From Nectonema munidae (Eukaryota > Nematomorpha > Nectonematoida > Nectonematidae), in contig JAUIRK010000461.1 of the NCBI GenBank assembly GCA_030549495.1, forward strand, positions 434,001 through 498,000: 64,000 bases of DNA. The letters run 5' to 3'. The notes under the pieces are model-generated. The model was given only the letters and a program-made list of their open reading frames with translations. It had not been told where the DNA came from and searched no databases. How positions within the stretch are numbered: the stretch's first letter is position 1; every line of letters starts with the position of its first letter. The translations under genes were made by a program, and so were the position numbers. Shown piece after piece: positions 36,817-48,194 of the stretch.

Positions 36817-37338
36817 TCATAAATTATTAAATAAATCATAAGTTAGAAAAGAAAATGGAATAGATAAGATGTGAAATATGAGGGAAAAGATGGAGCAAGC
36901 TCTAGGCCATGCTTGCCAAGAGAATTTCCAATCCAACCTATTAAAAAATGCTCCAAACCATGCACCAATGAAGGAAAAATAAAAGGTTACCAAGGCTGAA
37001 TACTCGTCGCAATTAGATGTGTCGAATAATAGCAGTATACGATAACAGTTTTCGTTGTTAACGAATGAACCAAAACGGAGGAAAAATGGAAAAACGGTTA
37101 AAGAAGTTAGAAGTAGCGGGAAGTAGAAAGTGTTATCAGAAGAATGTTGAGACGTATTGATGTCAGCACCGAAGAGTACACATGCGAGTCGAATGATAAG
37201 CAATGACATTAGAATATGAAAAACTGCACTTAGCACAAATTTTATGGAAAATTTGATTGAAAAAAACTTTGCAAACCTAACCAATACTAGAACGTAAACA
37301 AGAAAAACAAATGAGAGTGAGAAGAAAAAATTAGGCAT
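36817..37338 (-). CDS. PIGF: PIG-F / GPI11-like GPI-anchor ethanolamine-phosphate transferase subunit
   Basis: PIG-F is an ER membrane protein that partners PIG-O and PIG-G to add ethanolamine phosphate to GPI anchors. The 173-aa frame is very hydrophobic with about five predicted membrane spans. The family signature is at residues 125-145 (GAWFGAFFNRLDWKFSWQAW), matching the WxGAxxxxLDWxxxWQxWP block of PIG-F; residues 30-60 (FVLSAVFHILMSLLIIRLAC) also fit. It starts with ATG at 37338 and has no intron. It is about 45 residues shorter than human PIG-F at the N-terminus, so an upstream exon may be missing. The stop of another gene lies 89 bp upstream. Confidence 0.85.
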   Translation of the reverse strand: MPNFFFSLSFVFLVYVLVLVRFAKFFSIKFSIKFVLSAVFHILMSLLIIRLACVLFGADINTSQHSSDNTFYFPLLLTSLTVFPFFLRFGSFVNNENCYRILLLFDTSNCDEYSALVTFYFSFIGAWFGAFFNRLDWKFSWQAWPRACSIFSLIFHILSIPFSFLTYDLFNNL

Positions 37339-37427
37339 AGGATGGGAATCAATTATTTTTCAGGAATTAAGAAGGACGTGTTGCATATCATTTTTCAGGT
37401 ATGGATAAATTCGAGAATGCGAAGGAG

Positions 37428-37619
37428 TCAGTTTGCCGTGTATTCTGTTTGTGTGCTACAAGATGCATTTTCAACGTTCTCATCGGAGTCAATGCAGGAG
37501 TTTTTAATATCATTCATGCGCTTCAACAGTTTTATGAAAGTATTTAGTCTTTCTTCGTTGTTTAAAATGTAAGAAAGTTGTTTGTTATTTTTTCTAAAGT
37601 TTTCGCCTTCCCTTTGATC
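37428..37619 (-). CDS. Terminal exon of an unknown gene
   Basis: A strong acceptor (AATTTTTATTTAG) is followed by an open 64-codon stretch beginning DQREGENFRKNNKQLSYILN and ending CSTQTEYTAN with a stop at 37428-37430. The middle (EERLNTFIKLLKRMNDIKNS) looks helical. The frame is in phase 0 at the acceptor. I do not recognise the protein and could not find the preceding exon. It ends 89 bp before the PIG-F start on the same strand. Confidence 0.5.
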   Translation of the reverse strand, partial: DQREGENFRKNNKQLSYILNNEERLNTFIKLLKRMNDIKNSCIDSDENVENASCSTQTEYTAN

Positions 37620-38744
37620 CTAAATAAAAATTAAAAATATTTATTAAAAATACCCGCAACCTTAAAATTTTAGAACCCACAATTTCAAATGTAAACCTCA
37701 ACAAACCTGCAATTTCACATTTAAACCCTGAACCACCCAACTATTTCATTTTGATAAAGAGTATAATTTAAATGCTACTGTTTTTATACATTTAATTTTT
37801 ATGATGTTCGATTTAAAACAAAATTTTATTACTTATAGCGCTCTTTAAAAATAGAATATCAAGGATGGTTTTGCTTTTTAAAGCTATTCTTGCAGAAATA
37901 AAATCGTTAGCAAATCTGAAGGTAGGCTCCTCCTTACCAGGAATATTGGCATTTTACATAAAACATTACGCGCAATAACAGAAAGTGTAGGAATATAATA
38001 TATTTTGTATGTAATAAAAAATGTACTTTATCTAAAGACACAAATGCAGTTTTGATGATGTGAAAGTAACGGTGGGCGTGATGTGATGTACTTTAACGAT
38101 GTTACACTTCATACAATCAGATATGAGCTATGAATGAATATCTTAATAATTTTAAACAAATAACCCGCACTCAAAATTTATATAAGTTTCCCACAAACTC
38201 GCCCGAATGGCCCGCTTCGTGCAGGCCCCCACACTGCCCATGTCAATCTTAGTTTTCGACTAAAGCTAAGAGCGAATATCTTAATTCGAGTACTTTTATG
38301 TGTTGATAAGTCGTAATCGTGATGTGGACATGGTTTTGAGTGAGAATGCACACATTGTGTAATTTAAAGGAACAATTAGGCATAATGCTAACCTCAGTAA
38401 TCTTTAACTCTTAAATGAATAACTTCAACAGATTCAGTCGCATAAATAAAAAACAATAGCGAACACTTTGACGCAGGTAAGCTATCTATTTCCTCGCTTA
38501 TATTTTGAAAGGAATCGTATTGGCATCACACGCCCACTCAAGGGTTTACTTTGAAAAAATGGATTTAGTATAAGACTCTCGTCCTTTAATCCACTTATTT
38601 AATTAAATCCACAACTGTAAATGGGAAGATTTCAAGAATTTATATCTATTTGATTTAGTTTTTAAATTTTCTGTAAATTCTGTAAGAGTGCACAATGCTA
38701 CAATTTGTTTAAAAAACATGGGAGTATATGCTATAACGAGTTGG

Positions 38745-39500
38745 GAGAGGCGAACTTTTTTTTTATATACTTTTCAAAATTTTATATAGAAGAATTTTTT
38801 TTCAATGAGCACACCACCTTTATTACCAGACATTACCACCAATCCCACCATAACTGCGAATAACCACAAGGATTTTATCGAGTCGAATTATATTGTTTTT
38901 TAATTGTAATGTAAACATTACCTTCTAGCCTAACAAGGGAACAAAAACATTTATATATGATAGAGTGAAAGCAAAAACAAACAAATAATTCTTCACGTCT
39001 GCTATTATCCTTACACTTGTCTATTAGGGTTGAATACATTCCCGATTCTTCTATTTTGTCTCTAATCACTTGGAACAAAGTCTTGAGATGATTGGGAAGA
39101 TAAATAATAATTTAGAGATTTTCATAAATTCATCATGCATTTCTTTGAAAGTAGGATTAATAGCTATCATGAGCTTGATAAATTCATCAAATTTAACACA
39201 GTTCGATGAATAAATAATTTTTTTATTTTAAATATAAATTTTAAATTTCAAAAAAATTTTTTGGTAACCCCCATTTTTTTTTTTTTTATTTTTTAAAAAA
39301 TTATATTAAAAATTCCCCTTTTTTTTTATATACAAAATTTATACTCTATTAATTAAAATTTTATATTTTATATAGATATATATTTTTTTTTCTATTTAGG
39401 GGGTGGTGAAACCTCACCTCTCAATTATTGAGCAACAGCTAGACAGCAACTTTTCAGCGCCCTGAATTTGATCATGGGCGAACCCAGAAATATGCTCGTC
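38745..39500 (-). pseudogene. Repeat X with a ZMYM1-type hAT fragment
   Basis: 38745-38890 repeats the left part of the element at 18734. On the minus strand 39078 to about 38950 encodes FQVIRDKIEESGMYSTLIDK then CKDNSRREELFVCFCF, resembling the ZMYM1/52K-type hAT block before the catalytic core. The remainder is AT-rich and broken. An end-like sequence CAGGGCGCTGAAAAGTTG (reversed) lies near 39455. Confidence 0.5.
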
Positions 39501-40500
39501 ACTACCCGCACCCACGCTACACAAATTTAACGCCATAGATCCAATAAAAAGCAGGCAATAATTAAGTTATAGAAGATAACCTATGTTAATTTTACAGTAC
39601 TCAAATGAGTACAATGGTACCTAATGGGTTAAGGCCAATCTTAATATTTACCATTATCTACAATTATCTGCACTTTTAAAAACACAAATAATTTAGCATC
39701 ATTTACCTACTTATAAGCTTTATTAACAAATTTTTTGAAGGAAACTGAAAAAACATTGAGAACTATTCAAGGCAAACTTGATAAAAAAAATCGAAAAAAT
39801 TAAATAAAATGAATATCTAGGAATAAATATTCTATAAATCTGAATTCTGGAATAAAAGACTTGATTGTTTAGATTATATTTAGCACATATAATAAAGGCA
39901 TTTATCGTAACTCTTCAATTCTATTACATCAATTTAATAAACTCTTTCAGTTACAATAGATCAATAGAGATAAACCCTTTTAGTGTTAAATTATAGAGAA
40001 TACTTTCTTATATAGTTATGTGCTATAAAAAATATTGTTCAATAGTGGTCACATGAATTTGATAATTGTATATGCCAAATATTGCTGAATCTCTACAAAT
40101 GGATGGATACAATAGAATTATGATGTATAATGCAAAACTTTTTCTGAAAAATAATCAATCTTACGTTCTGCAAAAATTTTATCCATCTTTAAAAATATGT
40201 TAACTTAAAGAATTTTGCGTACTTTGGTTCGACTCATACACGTGAAACATTTTTCCCAAGAATAGGCTTTTCAATAGATTGATTAAGTGATGAAAATTTT
40301 AGAAGTCAATTGCGTTGGCTAGCAAATAATCTCGAAATAGACTTGAAGAAATAAGTCCAAACAAAAAATCTAATTAAATTATAATTTTATGCTTTCATTT
40401 ACATCGTTTGTTATGTTTCATTTCAGAATAAAATTAATTAGATATAGCATTCTTTTCAAGATAAAAATTTAGGCGTGACTGCCGGAATTTTCTCATTTTT
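39501..40500. repeat. Intergenic stretch with a dispersed AT-rich repeat
   Basis: Sequence around 39975-40040 (ATTATAGAGAATACTTTCTTATATA) recurs around 46990-47050 inside the K+ channel intron. Nothing coding recognised. Confidence 0.4.
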
Positions 40501-40683
40501 AGTAGGGCAAAAAACATTATTGGAAAAAGTGAGTGGCTGGTTTGCTTGAACAAAGAATATAAAGGAGACGTAAAGTTTTGGATCAGAAAAGTGTGCTACA
40601 AAGTGTTTTGGTTGGCCTGGTCAGGTGGTGATGGATGACAAATCGGTGCTTGATGCGTTGGTGTTTTTCACAGAAAAAGTGTA
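40501..40683 (+). other. Possible terminal exons of a plus-strand gene converging on the K+ channel
   Basis: An acceptor (TTTTCTCATTTTTAG) precedes a 26-bp segment with a strong donor (AAA then GTGAGT). A second acceptor near 40586-40594 leads to an open stretch CATKCFGWPGQVVMDDKSVL, DALVFFTEKV and a stop at about 40683. It ends about 15 bp from the K+ channel stop on the other strand. The phase between the two exons is ambiguous and the protein is not recognised. Confidence 0.3.
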
Positions 40684-40698
40684 AGACAAAATAAAAAA

Positions 40699-43600
40699 TT
40701 AAACTTTAAATGTTTTTCTAATGACATAGATATCATGCGCTGAACAACGTGGGATGTTTTGAGGAACAGTTGAGTGAAAATTTTTATAATCGATTTTGTA
40801 TTCATTGCGTTTTTTGGGATGGATCAATAAATTAGCAAATCTGTGCCCCCATAAAATTTCATCTATGGAAAAGATAAATTTAAAAAGAGATAAGGGAGGA
40901 AAAGATGCGTAAAAACTTGGGATATAAGAAGTTCTGGCCTGCATAGACGCACCCGTTGCTTCTATCATGCCTTCGAGTATCAAGACGATTTCGAACTTGA
41001 CCTTTTTCAAGTCATCAGCATTCATGTTGTAGAAGGGAGAGCGCTCGTCAATCACGTGCACCAGGATGCAGGAAACAAAGAGAAGGATGTCATTCGTGCA
41101 CTTGGAAACGCCCAAGGAAAAGGGATGTGGCTGGACATGCAGCGTCTCGCCTTCGATCGTGTTTTTGCGTCTGAAGAGAATACCGCGAACGTGGGCGCCG
41201 ATTATGTCCGAGTGACGCATGTCGCCAACACGCACCATGAAGCACAACTCGCCATCTCGAAGACAAATCACAGCCTAGGATAGAAGAGCAAGGTGGCATG
41301 TATTGGGTTAGTCGCCACGCCTCAATACCACACCCACTTCACTTCAAAGGCAGCACGAGTCTTCTCAAATGGGATCACTTTAATTAAGGAGAAATATTCT
41401 GCTCATTCATTATTTAGCTTTTAGCAAGCACGCAACAAAACTCATAACAAGCACGTAATCCCTTTTCTCAAAATAGTTAGGTGAGTCAATCTAAAATTTT
41501 TTTTTACGAAACTGAACTATTTTAGAGGCGAATACACTTAAAATTAGTGATGAATTGTTTATTGCATTTTAATCATCAAAACACAGCCCTAAAAATAGCC
41601 TACAAAAATTATTCAAATTTAAAATAAATTATAGTGAATCGATCATGCTGTTTCATTTCTGAACCCAGTTTTAGCAACCTGGGATGAAGAAATAACGAAG
41701 TATCAAAAAGAAAAAAGATCGCTACTCAAAGCTTAGATTGGTGGAAAGCTAAAAAAGAAAAATTTCCATTTTTATCAAAAATTGCATGTCCATTACCTTA
41801 CCTGTCCTCCTAGCACTCTTCAAAGCGAGCAGCTCTTTAGCAGGACCGGAAATATTTATACTGACAAAAGAAAGAGATTACTCAAAATTTCTGTAAATGT
41901 CAATCAAATGTAAGCTCTAAGTCTATAAATGATTTCTTAAAGCATTTGTTTAGATTTTAAATTCTTATATTTATTTATAGATAAAGTTCAATTTTGAGAT
42001 GAGCTCTCGTATTTTAATCAATTTTTTGATAGAGTTTGACTGATTTGCATGAAAAATGAACATGAGCCTACTTGAAATTTAATAACTATTTTATACACAG
42101 AACAAAGAGAGAGGCGAGGTGAGTCACTAAAGCAATGAGCTATCATAGCATTTGAATGGATAAATTTAGCCCAGCACTAATAAGGTTAATAACTTGAAAG
42201 TTGAAGATGAACAGTAAGTTATCTTTCCTGTTCCTACATAAAAATCAATAATCCCGTAATAAAAAAATTAACAGAGAGAAAGAACAATGTCAGTCATTTC
42301 AAAAGAAAAATGTGACTTACTTGAATGAGGCACTATTTTGAATGAGGCATCAAACACTATTTTTCAAAAAAAAATTTGCACATCATGGCGTCTGTGATAA
42401 AGGGTGAAAGAGGCAAAGACATTCTCGTAGATGAATTACAATATATGTAACATCGAAATGAAACTAATAAAAGAGGTGCTATTGGGATTGTGTTGAACGA
42501 AAATCGGAAGGTTGCAAAGCAAGAATGCACACAAACTTGTAAAATGGAAATTTTGAAAACACTCATCAGGAAAAGATGAAGTTGAAGCTAAGCAAGCTCA
42601 CCGAACTTTAAAAGATGCAATGAGTTCCTCACATCAACAAAGTCGTTCCTTAGTGTCTACAATTATTAAAGGTCTTGATGAATTTAAACTACATCATGTC
42701 AGTAGGAATATCAGAAATTGGACACAAGAAAAATGCAATTTTCCTCCTTTTGCATCTAGATTCTAGAAGAAGTGGCTACGATATTGCATTGCAATTTCAA
42801 AGTATTGCTTCAGGAGCCAAATTTCTTCAATTTGATTCTGGCATAAATGATGCTGATAGAACATTAATCCTTGCTTCAGATAAAGGGCTCATGGAACTCA
42901 AGAACTATAAAAATTAGGCAGTCGATGGCACATTCAAGGTTGCTCCTGAAATATATTACCAAGTTGTTACAATTCAGATTGAAAATATAACCATTCCAGA
43001 TATGGAATTTAGTTTAATAATAAGAGATTTCACAGTACGTGCGTTTGTTCCACCCCAAGATGTGATAATTGCTTTTGAAGAATTGTCTGATGACGAGACT
43101 ATCTCGCCTGAATTTTTATCATACTTTGAGTACATTGGAATTGAAAGAGGAACTCGAGACAACAGACGAAATGCACCCTCTTTTCCATATTGAATGTTTA
43201 CTTTCATTTTGATCAGTCACTGCCTCGTACCAATAATAGTGTTGAGGCCTTTCACAACTCTTTGAATAAATCTGTCAGAAGGAGTCACCCTGATATTTCA
43301 AAATTAATGGATACTTTTAAAAATGAAGAAAGTTTTGCTGTTGCAAAAAGACTCCAAGTGGAAAGAAGCGATACAGAAAAAATTTGCAAATCTAATTACA
43401 AAATGTTGTATTTAAAAGGAATTGCATATAACATGCATGTTTTAGTTGTTCACTATTGAGTTTTCATATTTTTCCAAATAAAATATTGTAACAGGGAGTC
43501 AAGCAATTTTTTAGTTAGCCAAGGTATTCCATTTCATGGTGATGAAGGTAGTGATAACTTTACTCGATTATTATTGTTACGTGGAATGGATGACCCTGAA

Positions 43601-46600
43601 GTTGTTAAAAGATTGAAATCAGACAATTTTATAAAATGTAGAAAATACACACACGATGAATTTCAAAAGGAAGTTATTGATTTAATGGCGCAGTATGTTT
43701 TACGTAAAAAAATTGAAGACATTCAAAAATGTTCCTTTATTTATGGTTGACGAGTTTACAGACACCATTAAGAACAAATATCGCTTTGCTTACGATGCAT
43801 AGATAGAGACAATTAGAAAGTGTACGAAGATTTTGTTGGTTGTTATGAAGTCAATAATATACAAAGTGATACAATAGTTAGTACTATAACAGATGTGTTA
43901 ACACAGTTTAATTTGCCTATTTCAAAGTATTGTGGTCAAACCTACGACCGTGCTTCAAATATGATGGGAAAAAAGCAGGTGTTGCTGCAAAGATAAAAGA
44001 AATAGAGCCGCGAGCTTTAATAACATATTGTCATTGCCATTCACTTTACTTGAGTGTTAAAAACATTACAGAAAATTGTAAACTTTTGAAGAATACATTA
44101 GAAACAGCTCGGGAGATATGCATTCTCATAAAGTACTCTTCAAAATGAGAAAACTTACTTGGCACTATTCAAGACATTGAAGGAGATTATCAGTCAACTA
44201 CACTTGATAAATTTTGCCCTACATTGTGAACGATTAACGTTTCTTGTTATGGAAAATTAATTAAACTTTATGATTCTGTTTTTCAACCATAGCAAAAATG
44301 TTTGCAAGGTGAAAAATTAGATATAGAGTCAAAGTCGAGAATTAGTGGATGTCAAGCACAAATGAGAAAATTTTCTTTTTTTCGGATTAAGTATTGGTCA
44401 TCGTTTATATAGTATAACGGACAATCTGTCTAAAACTTTACAACAAAAAATTCTGCAATTACTGGCCAACGTTTAGCAAGAACAACAATAGCAACCATTG
44501 AAACTATGAGAAGTGACGTCTCATTTGACATGCTGTTTGAAGTAATAAAAATAAAAGCAAAAAATCACAAAATTATTGAAGAAGCAAAAATAGGCAGAAA
44601 AAGGAATACAATTAACTACTCAATTATTCAATTTGTAGATGGTTGTAATAAACATGACAAAGCTTATTATTATTATCCAAAAACACCAAAAGATCACATA
44701 GAATTATATATTTTGAAGCTATTGATTATTTAATTGCAGCATTAAAAGAACGTTTAGAACAATCAACATATAAAATTTATACTACATTAGAAGACTATTT
44801 ACTTTCGGCTATAAATAATGATAATCCAAATGAAAATAAATTAAAAATTATTCAAGATATCTATTGTGAGAATAGCATCAGCACTTTAAGAGTAGAATTA
44901 CTAATTTTAAAGTAGTTATTTTCAAGTACTACATGTTTTAATGATATAATCAAACATTTGCAAGTTTTACATAAGGATGATAAAAAATTAATAACAAACA
45001 TGATTTCAATATGTGATTTGTTGTTAGTAAATCCAGCTACTACTATATCTTCTCCTCTTGCTCGAGGAATAAAAACATGGTCACCATCTACTGAGATACA
45101 AAAACGTTTTACATCCTTATCTATTCTCAATTGTCATAAATATTTTACTGATCAAATAGACTTGACTGTAGTAGGCAATGAATTTGTATCAAAACACAAA
45201 GAACGCTATTTACTTCTTCTTTTTAGATTTATTAGCCCGTATCTGTTTGAAATGAGTCTTTTCCATTTAATTCTTTCTAATGGCATTTTGCAATCATTCT
45301 ATCAATACTAACTTGACCTTTTCTAAAAACATGGCCAAACCATTTTAGGCGTTCTTCTTGCATCTTTTGGTTCATGCTCGATACCTTCAATGTCTTTCTT
45401 ATGACTTCATTCTTTATTCGGTCTTTTCTGCTCACTCCACTCATCCATCTTAGCATTTTCATTTCAGCAACATCTAGTTTCTTTTCTCTACTGCCAAAGT
45501 TTCCAGGCCTACAACATTGCAAGTCTAACCATCGTTTTATAAATTTTTTCCTTTTACTTTAAAGAACGCTATTTACACTTTGGAAAATTTATTTCAAATG
45601 ATTTTGTTTAAAAAAAGTTGAATCATTTTTTTATATGACATCTTGATTTTTACTTTAGTCTGATTATTCTGGTCGTTAATGGGGTAATATAACTTTGCTA
45701 CTATCATGAATTATTTAACATAAAATAACTAGACTTGTGTTACATATATTTTATATTTTTTTATAATCAATGCGGGGCCCTGTGTAACACCTAACAATTT
45801 TCTATTTGTCTACCTATTTTCAAAATTTTCCTCTATTTAAAATTTCAATAATATTTTTGGAGATAATTTTCAGACCTTTGATTTTGATTAACACTTACAG
45901 ATATTTTTAAACTCTAATTAGAAAAACAGAGTCTAGAAATTAAAACAGCATGTATGATTTAGTATAAATAGTTTAAATTCATTTAAAACTTGAATTACAT
46001 TTTGGAAAAAAAATTCAGATCTGAAGGGCAAATTTTGCTTAACACTTACAAAAAATTTAAGGCCCTTATTGAGAAAACTCAGCTTAGAAATAAAATCGGC
46101 ATGATCGATTTAGTAAAAAAACGCATAATTTGTTTAAAATTTGATTATATTTCCGTTTTTCCCCCTCAGCCCGAATAGGGTTTACATGTCTCCAAAATAG
46201 TTTCTGAAACAAGTGCGTAACAAAAAGACTGATCGCTAGATATGCTATAGTCTAACCAATTGAAGGTCTCGTATAATGACTCTAAAAATGATATATTTTG
46301 TAAATCTTAAGAAAACAGAATTCTTGGTTGAGCCGGTTCGGTACTTGGTGTTCCAAGGTCAAAAATATCTCTGTCTTCTCAAGACCGCATAGAAAGGCTC
46401 GTATTAGAAGATTAATTGGTAATATTGCCAGACCTCGATTATCAAATACAATTTTCACTGTAACATATTTTCCTAATGTTTTCACGACGGTTATTCAGAA
46501 ATTCACACTCCAACACCGATACAGTCTTCAGCAAACCAACGTTCTCATGACTGCATGTATAATTTCGAAATCCGACAGATCAATCTAGCGATCGTATTTT

Positions 46601-48194
46601 TTAATGACATAGCCACTTAACACAAGGATAGCCTACTTTGTTAATAAAGCGATTGGGTTGTTTACAACCTCAATATAAAAGTTAGCAAAGACAAAAGTAA
46701 AATAATTTTAAAAGTTCGTTATAAAATAGATGCTAAACTTTATTTAACTTTAAAAAATAACCGTTAAATATCACATGAATTATAAATACCACAAATATAA
46801 TGCTATGTTTCTCAGAATTTATCTAAGGGGTTCTATAGAACAACTATGGATATAGAAACTTGAATTATGTTATTCACAAAATTTTATTGGATTTAACCTA
46901 AATGCTCAAAAAATTAATAGCCAAAAACATTGCCGCTTGAAAATATTGCGTTCTGACAAAAAAGCCTCAAAATAATAATTTTTTAGGAATCTAAAAATGC
47001 CTTTTAGGTTTTAAATTATATAGAATACTTCCTTATATATTTATGTGTTACAAAAATGATATGCCCTGCTGAAAAATTCCCGGGGTTTGTTTAAATTTCT
47101 GGCAACATTACTGCCTCTGATCAACTAGAGCTCAAATTCGGATTGATAATAATCATATCAATTGAAGCGAAAATAAATTTAAAAAAATACATTTTAAATA
47201 TCCATTCAAAGACTTCTCACAAGTCAACAAGTCTCGTAAATAATTGAAAAAAAAACATATCGAATACAGAGAATTGCTTCCCCTCAAGATGTGCCCTCTG
47301 ACCTAAACATGAACTTTCTTTTTGCTGATTAAATTCTTCGATATCTTACTGCGAGCACGGGGAAAATAAATAAAAATAATTACGTGGCATATTTCAAAGT
47401 ATAAAATAAAGGCGCAGAGCGAGCATATAAATGTTTCTATATTGTTTCATACTAAATATATGTTTGTTAAGGCAAAAGACGATAATTTATAAATTGCAAG
47501 AAATAAATAATAAAAGTGTGTATACTTTTTTGCTGAAGAGTATGGTTTCTGCTCGTAAGTGGGGTCTGGCCAACTTTGCGAAGACTAAGCCCGTAACAAA
47601 GGATTGTATCATGGCTCCTGCAATGCACTGCAGAATAAGAACTAAGGTTCCTTCAGAACATTCTCCTGTCAAATACTTAACGCCATAGCCAATCGTGTGT
47701 TGCGTCTCAATGGAGAAGAGAAATATGGAGGCAAAAGAAGAGGCGTTCATAATACATGTTTTATGATGCGCATTTTTAGAAAAAGACGAATCTTAGAAAG
47801 AGAAAATATGAATAAAATGAAGGCGATATGAAGTACAAATCTTGTTCCTACTGCTCGTACTAGGATTTGAAAAGTCCCCGTGCGAAAAAGTTATGATCCA
47901 CCAAACAATAGCAAAAACGAGCCAACTCAGCAAAAAACTAAACGTGAAAATGAAAATGGTCCATCTCCACTGACTGTCCATTAAAGTAGTGAAGATATCG
48001 GCGAGAAAATGTTTTTTCCATTTGGGAATATTTGAGTGGATAATATTACATGAGCCTGATTTCTTCACCAAACGCTTGCGGATTTTTTTGAACTGATACT
48101 TTTTAGACGTTATTTCAGCGAAATTGTTCAAGATATACGATACTTCATTCTTCGAATTCTCGGTTATAAGCGAAGGGTTTGGTTGGTTTGGCAT
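40699..48194 (-). CDS. Inward-rectifier potassium channel (Kir), complete four-exon gene
   Basis: Kir channels are tetrameric plasma-membrane K+ channels that set resting potential. Minus-strand exons: 48194-47861, 47791-47526, 41274-40917 and 40862-40699. They join in phase into 373 residues, a normal Kir length. The start ATG is at 48194. TM1 is at about 78-103, the pore helix and filter SIETQHTIGYG at 138-148, and TM2 at about 160-184 (LILQCIAGAMIQSFVTGLVF). The two extracellular cysteines (124, 156) are kept. The cytoplasmic domain has FAKLARPHLRAETILF, CLRDGELCFMVRVGDMRHS and EILWGHRFANLL. Gln174 occupies the TM2 site that is Asp in strong rectifiers, so weak rectification is likely (inference). 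A second possible donor lies 9 bp downstream of exon 1's end. Introns are about 70 bp, 6.25 kb and 54 bp; the long one is full of transposon remains. Confidence 0.93.
41490..42185 (-). mobile_element. TTAA-family repeat, truncated copy in the Kir intron
   Basis: The right edge reads GCCCAGCACTAATAAGG followed by TTAA (42186-42189), the inverse of the left terminus at 2149. A-type units lie at 41900-42100 in antisense and B-type sequence at 41490-41670 in antisense. The other end is missing. Confidence 0.65.
42380..43460 (+). pseudogene. MULE (Mutator-like) transposase relic with FLYWCH-type N-terminus
   Basis: 42420-42560 encodes YxHRNETNKRGAI-like sequence of a FLYWCH-type finger. 42800-42990 has FDSGINDADRTLILASDKGL then AVDGTFKVAPEIYYQVVTIQ, the first MULE catalytic motif (DGTF). 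43190-43460 has SLPRTNNSVEAFHNSLNKSV and ISKLMDTFKNE, the C-terminal MULE block with its TNN.VE signature. The middle of the catalytic domain is deleted and stops break the frame. Confidence 0.8.
43490..45640 (+). pseudogene. hAT relic of the ZMYM1/52K-repressor type, split by a LINE
   Basis: Reading plus: SNFLVSQGIPFHGDEGSDNF, LLLLRGMDDPEVVKRLKSDN (about 43500-43630), FNLPISKYCGQTYDRASNM (about 43910), ALITYCHCHSLYLSVKNITE (about 44010-44080) and later the C-terminal blocks to about 45240. These follow the order in ZMYM1-like hAT transposases. Stops and shifts are frequent. A LINE-B tail occupies 45214-45560; the hAT sequence resumes after it. Confidence 0.78.
45214..45560 (-). mobile_element. 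LINE-B 3' tail insertion with 16-bp target duplication
   Basis: On the minus strand it encodes KKLDVAEMKMLRWMSGVSRK and EERLKWFGHVFRKGQV, the C-terminal part of LINE-B, and ends with an AAGAAG-type tail. The perfect 16-bp duplication AAAGAACGCTATTTAC flanks it (45198-45213 and 45561-45576). It is 5' truncated and inserted into the hAT relic. Confidence 0.88.
45840..46185 (+). repeat. Two B-type units ending in a TTAA-family right terminus
   Basis: Contains TTTTTGGAGATAATTTTCAG, GATTAACACTTACAGATATT and a second, more diverged unit, and ends CCCGAATAGGGTTTAC, a decayed version of the CACTAATAGGGTTAA terminus. It lies in the large Kir intron. Confidence 0.6.
46186..47525. other. Kir intron sequence with dispersed repeats
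   Basis: 46330-46600 has a faint transposase-like reading (RSKISLSSQDRIERLVLED) that may be a Tc1/mariner helix-turn-helix, but too broken to call. 47100-47290 (ACATTACTGCCTCTGATCAA) repeats sequence at 19596-19760. Confidence 0.35.

Noticed and set aside
46328-46588. Tc1/mariner-like helix-turn-helix (RSKISLSSQDRIERLVLED)
   Set aside because: Only one weak block, immediately broken; no terminal repeats or catalytic motif.
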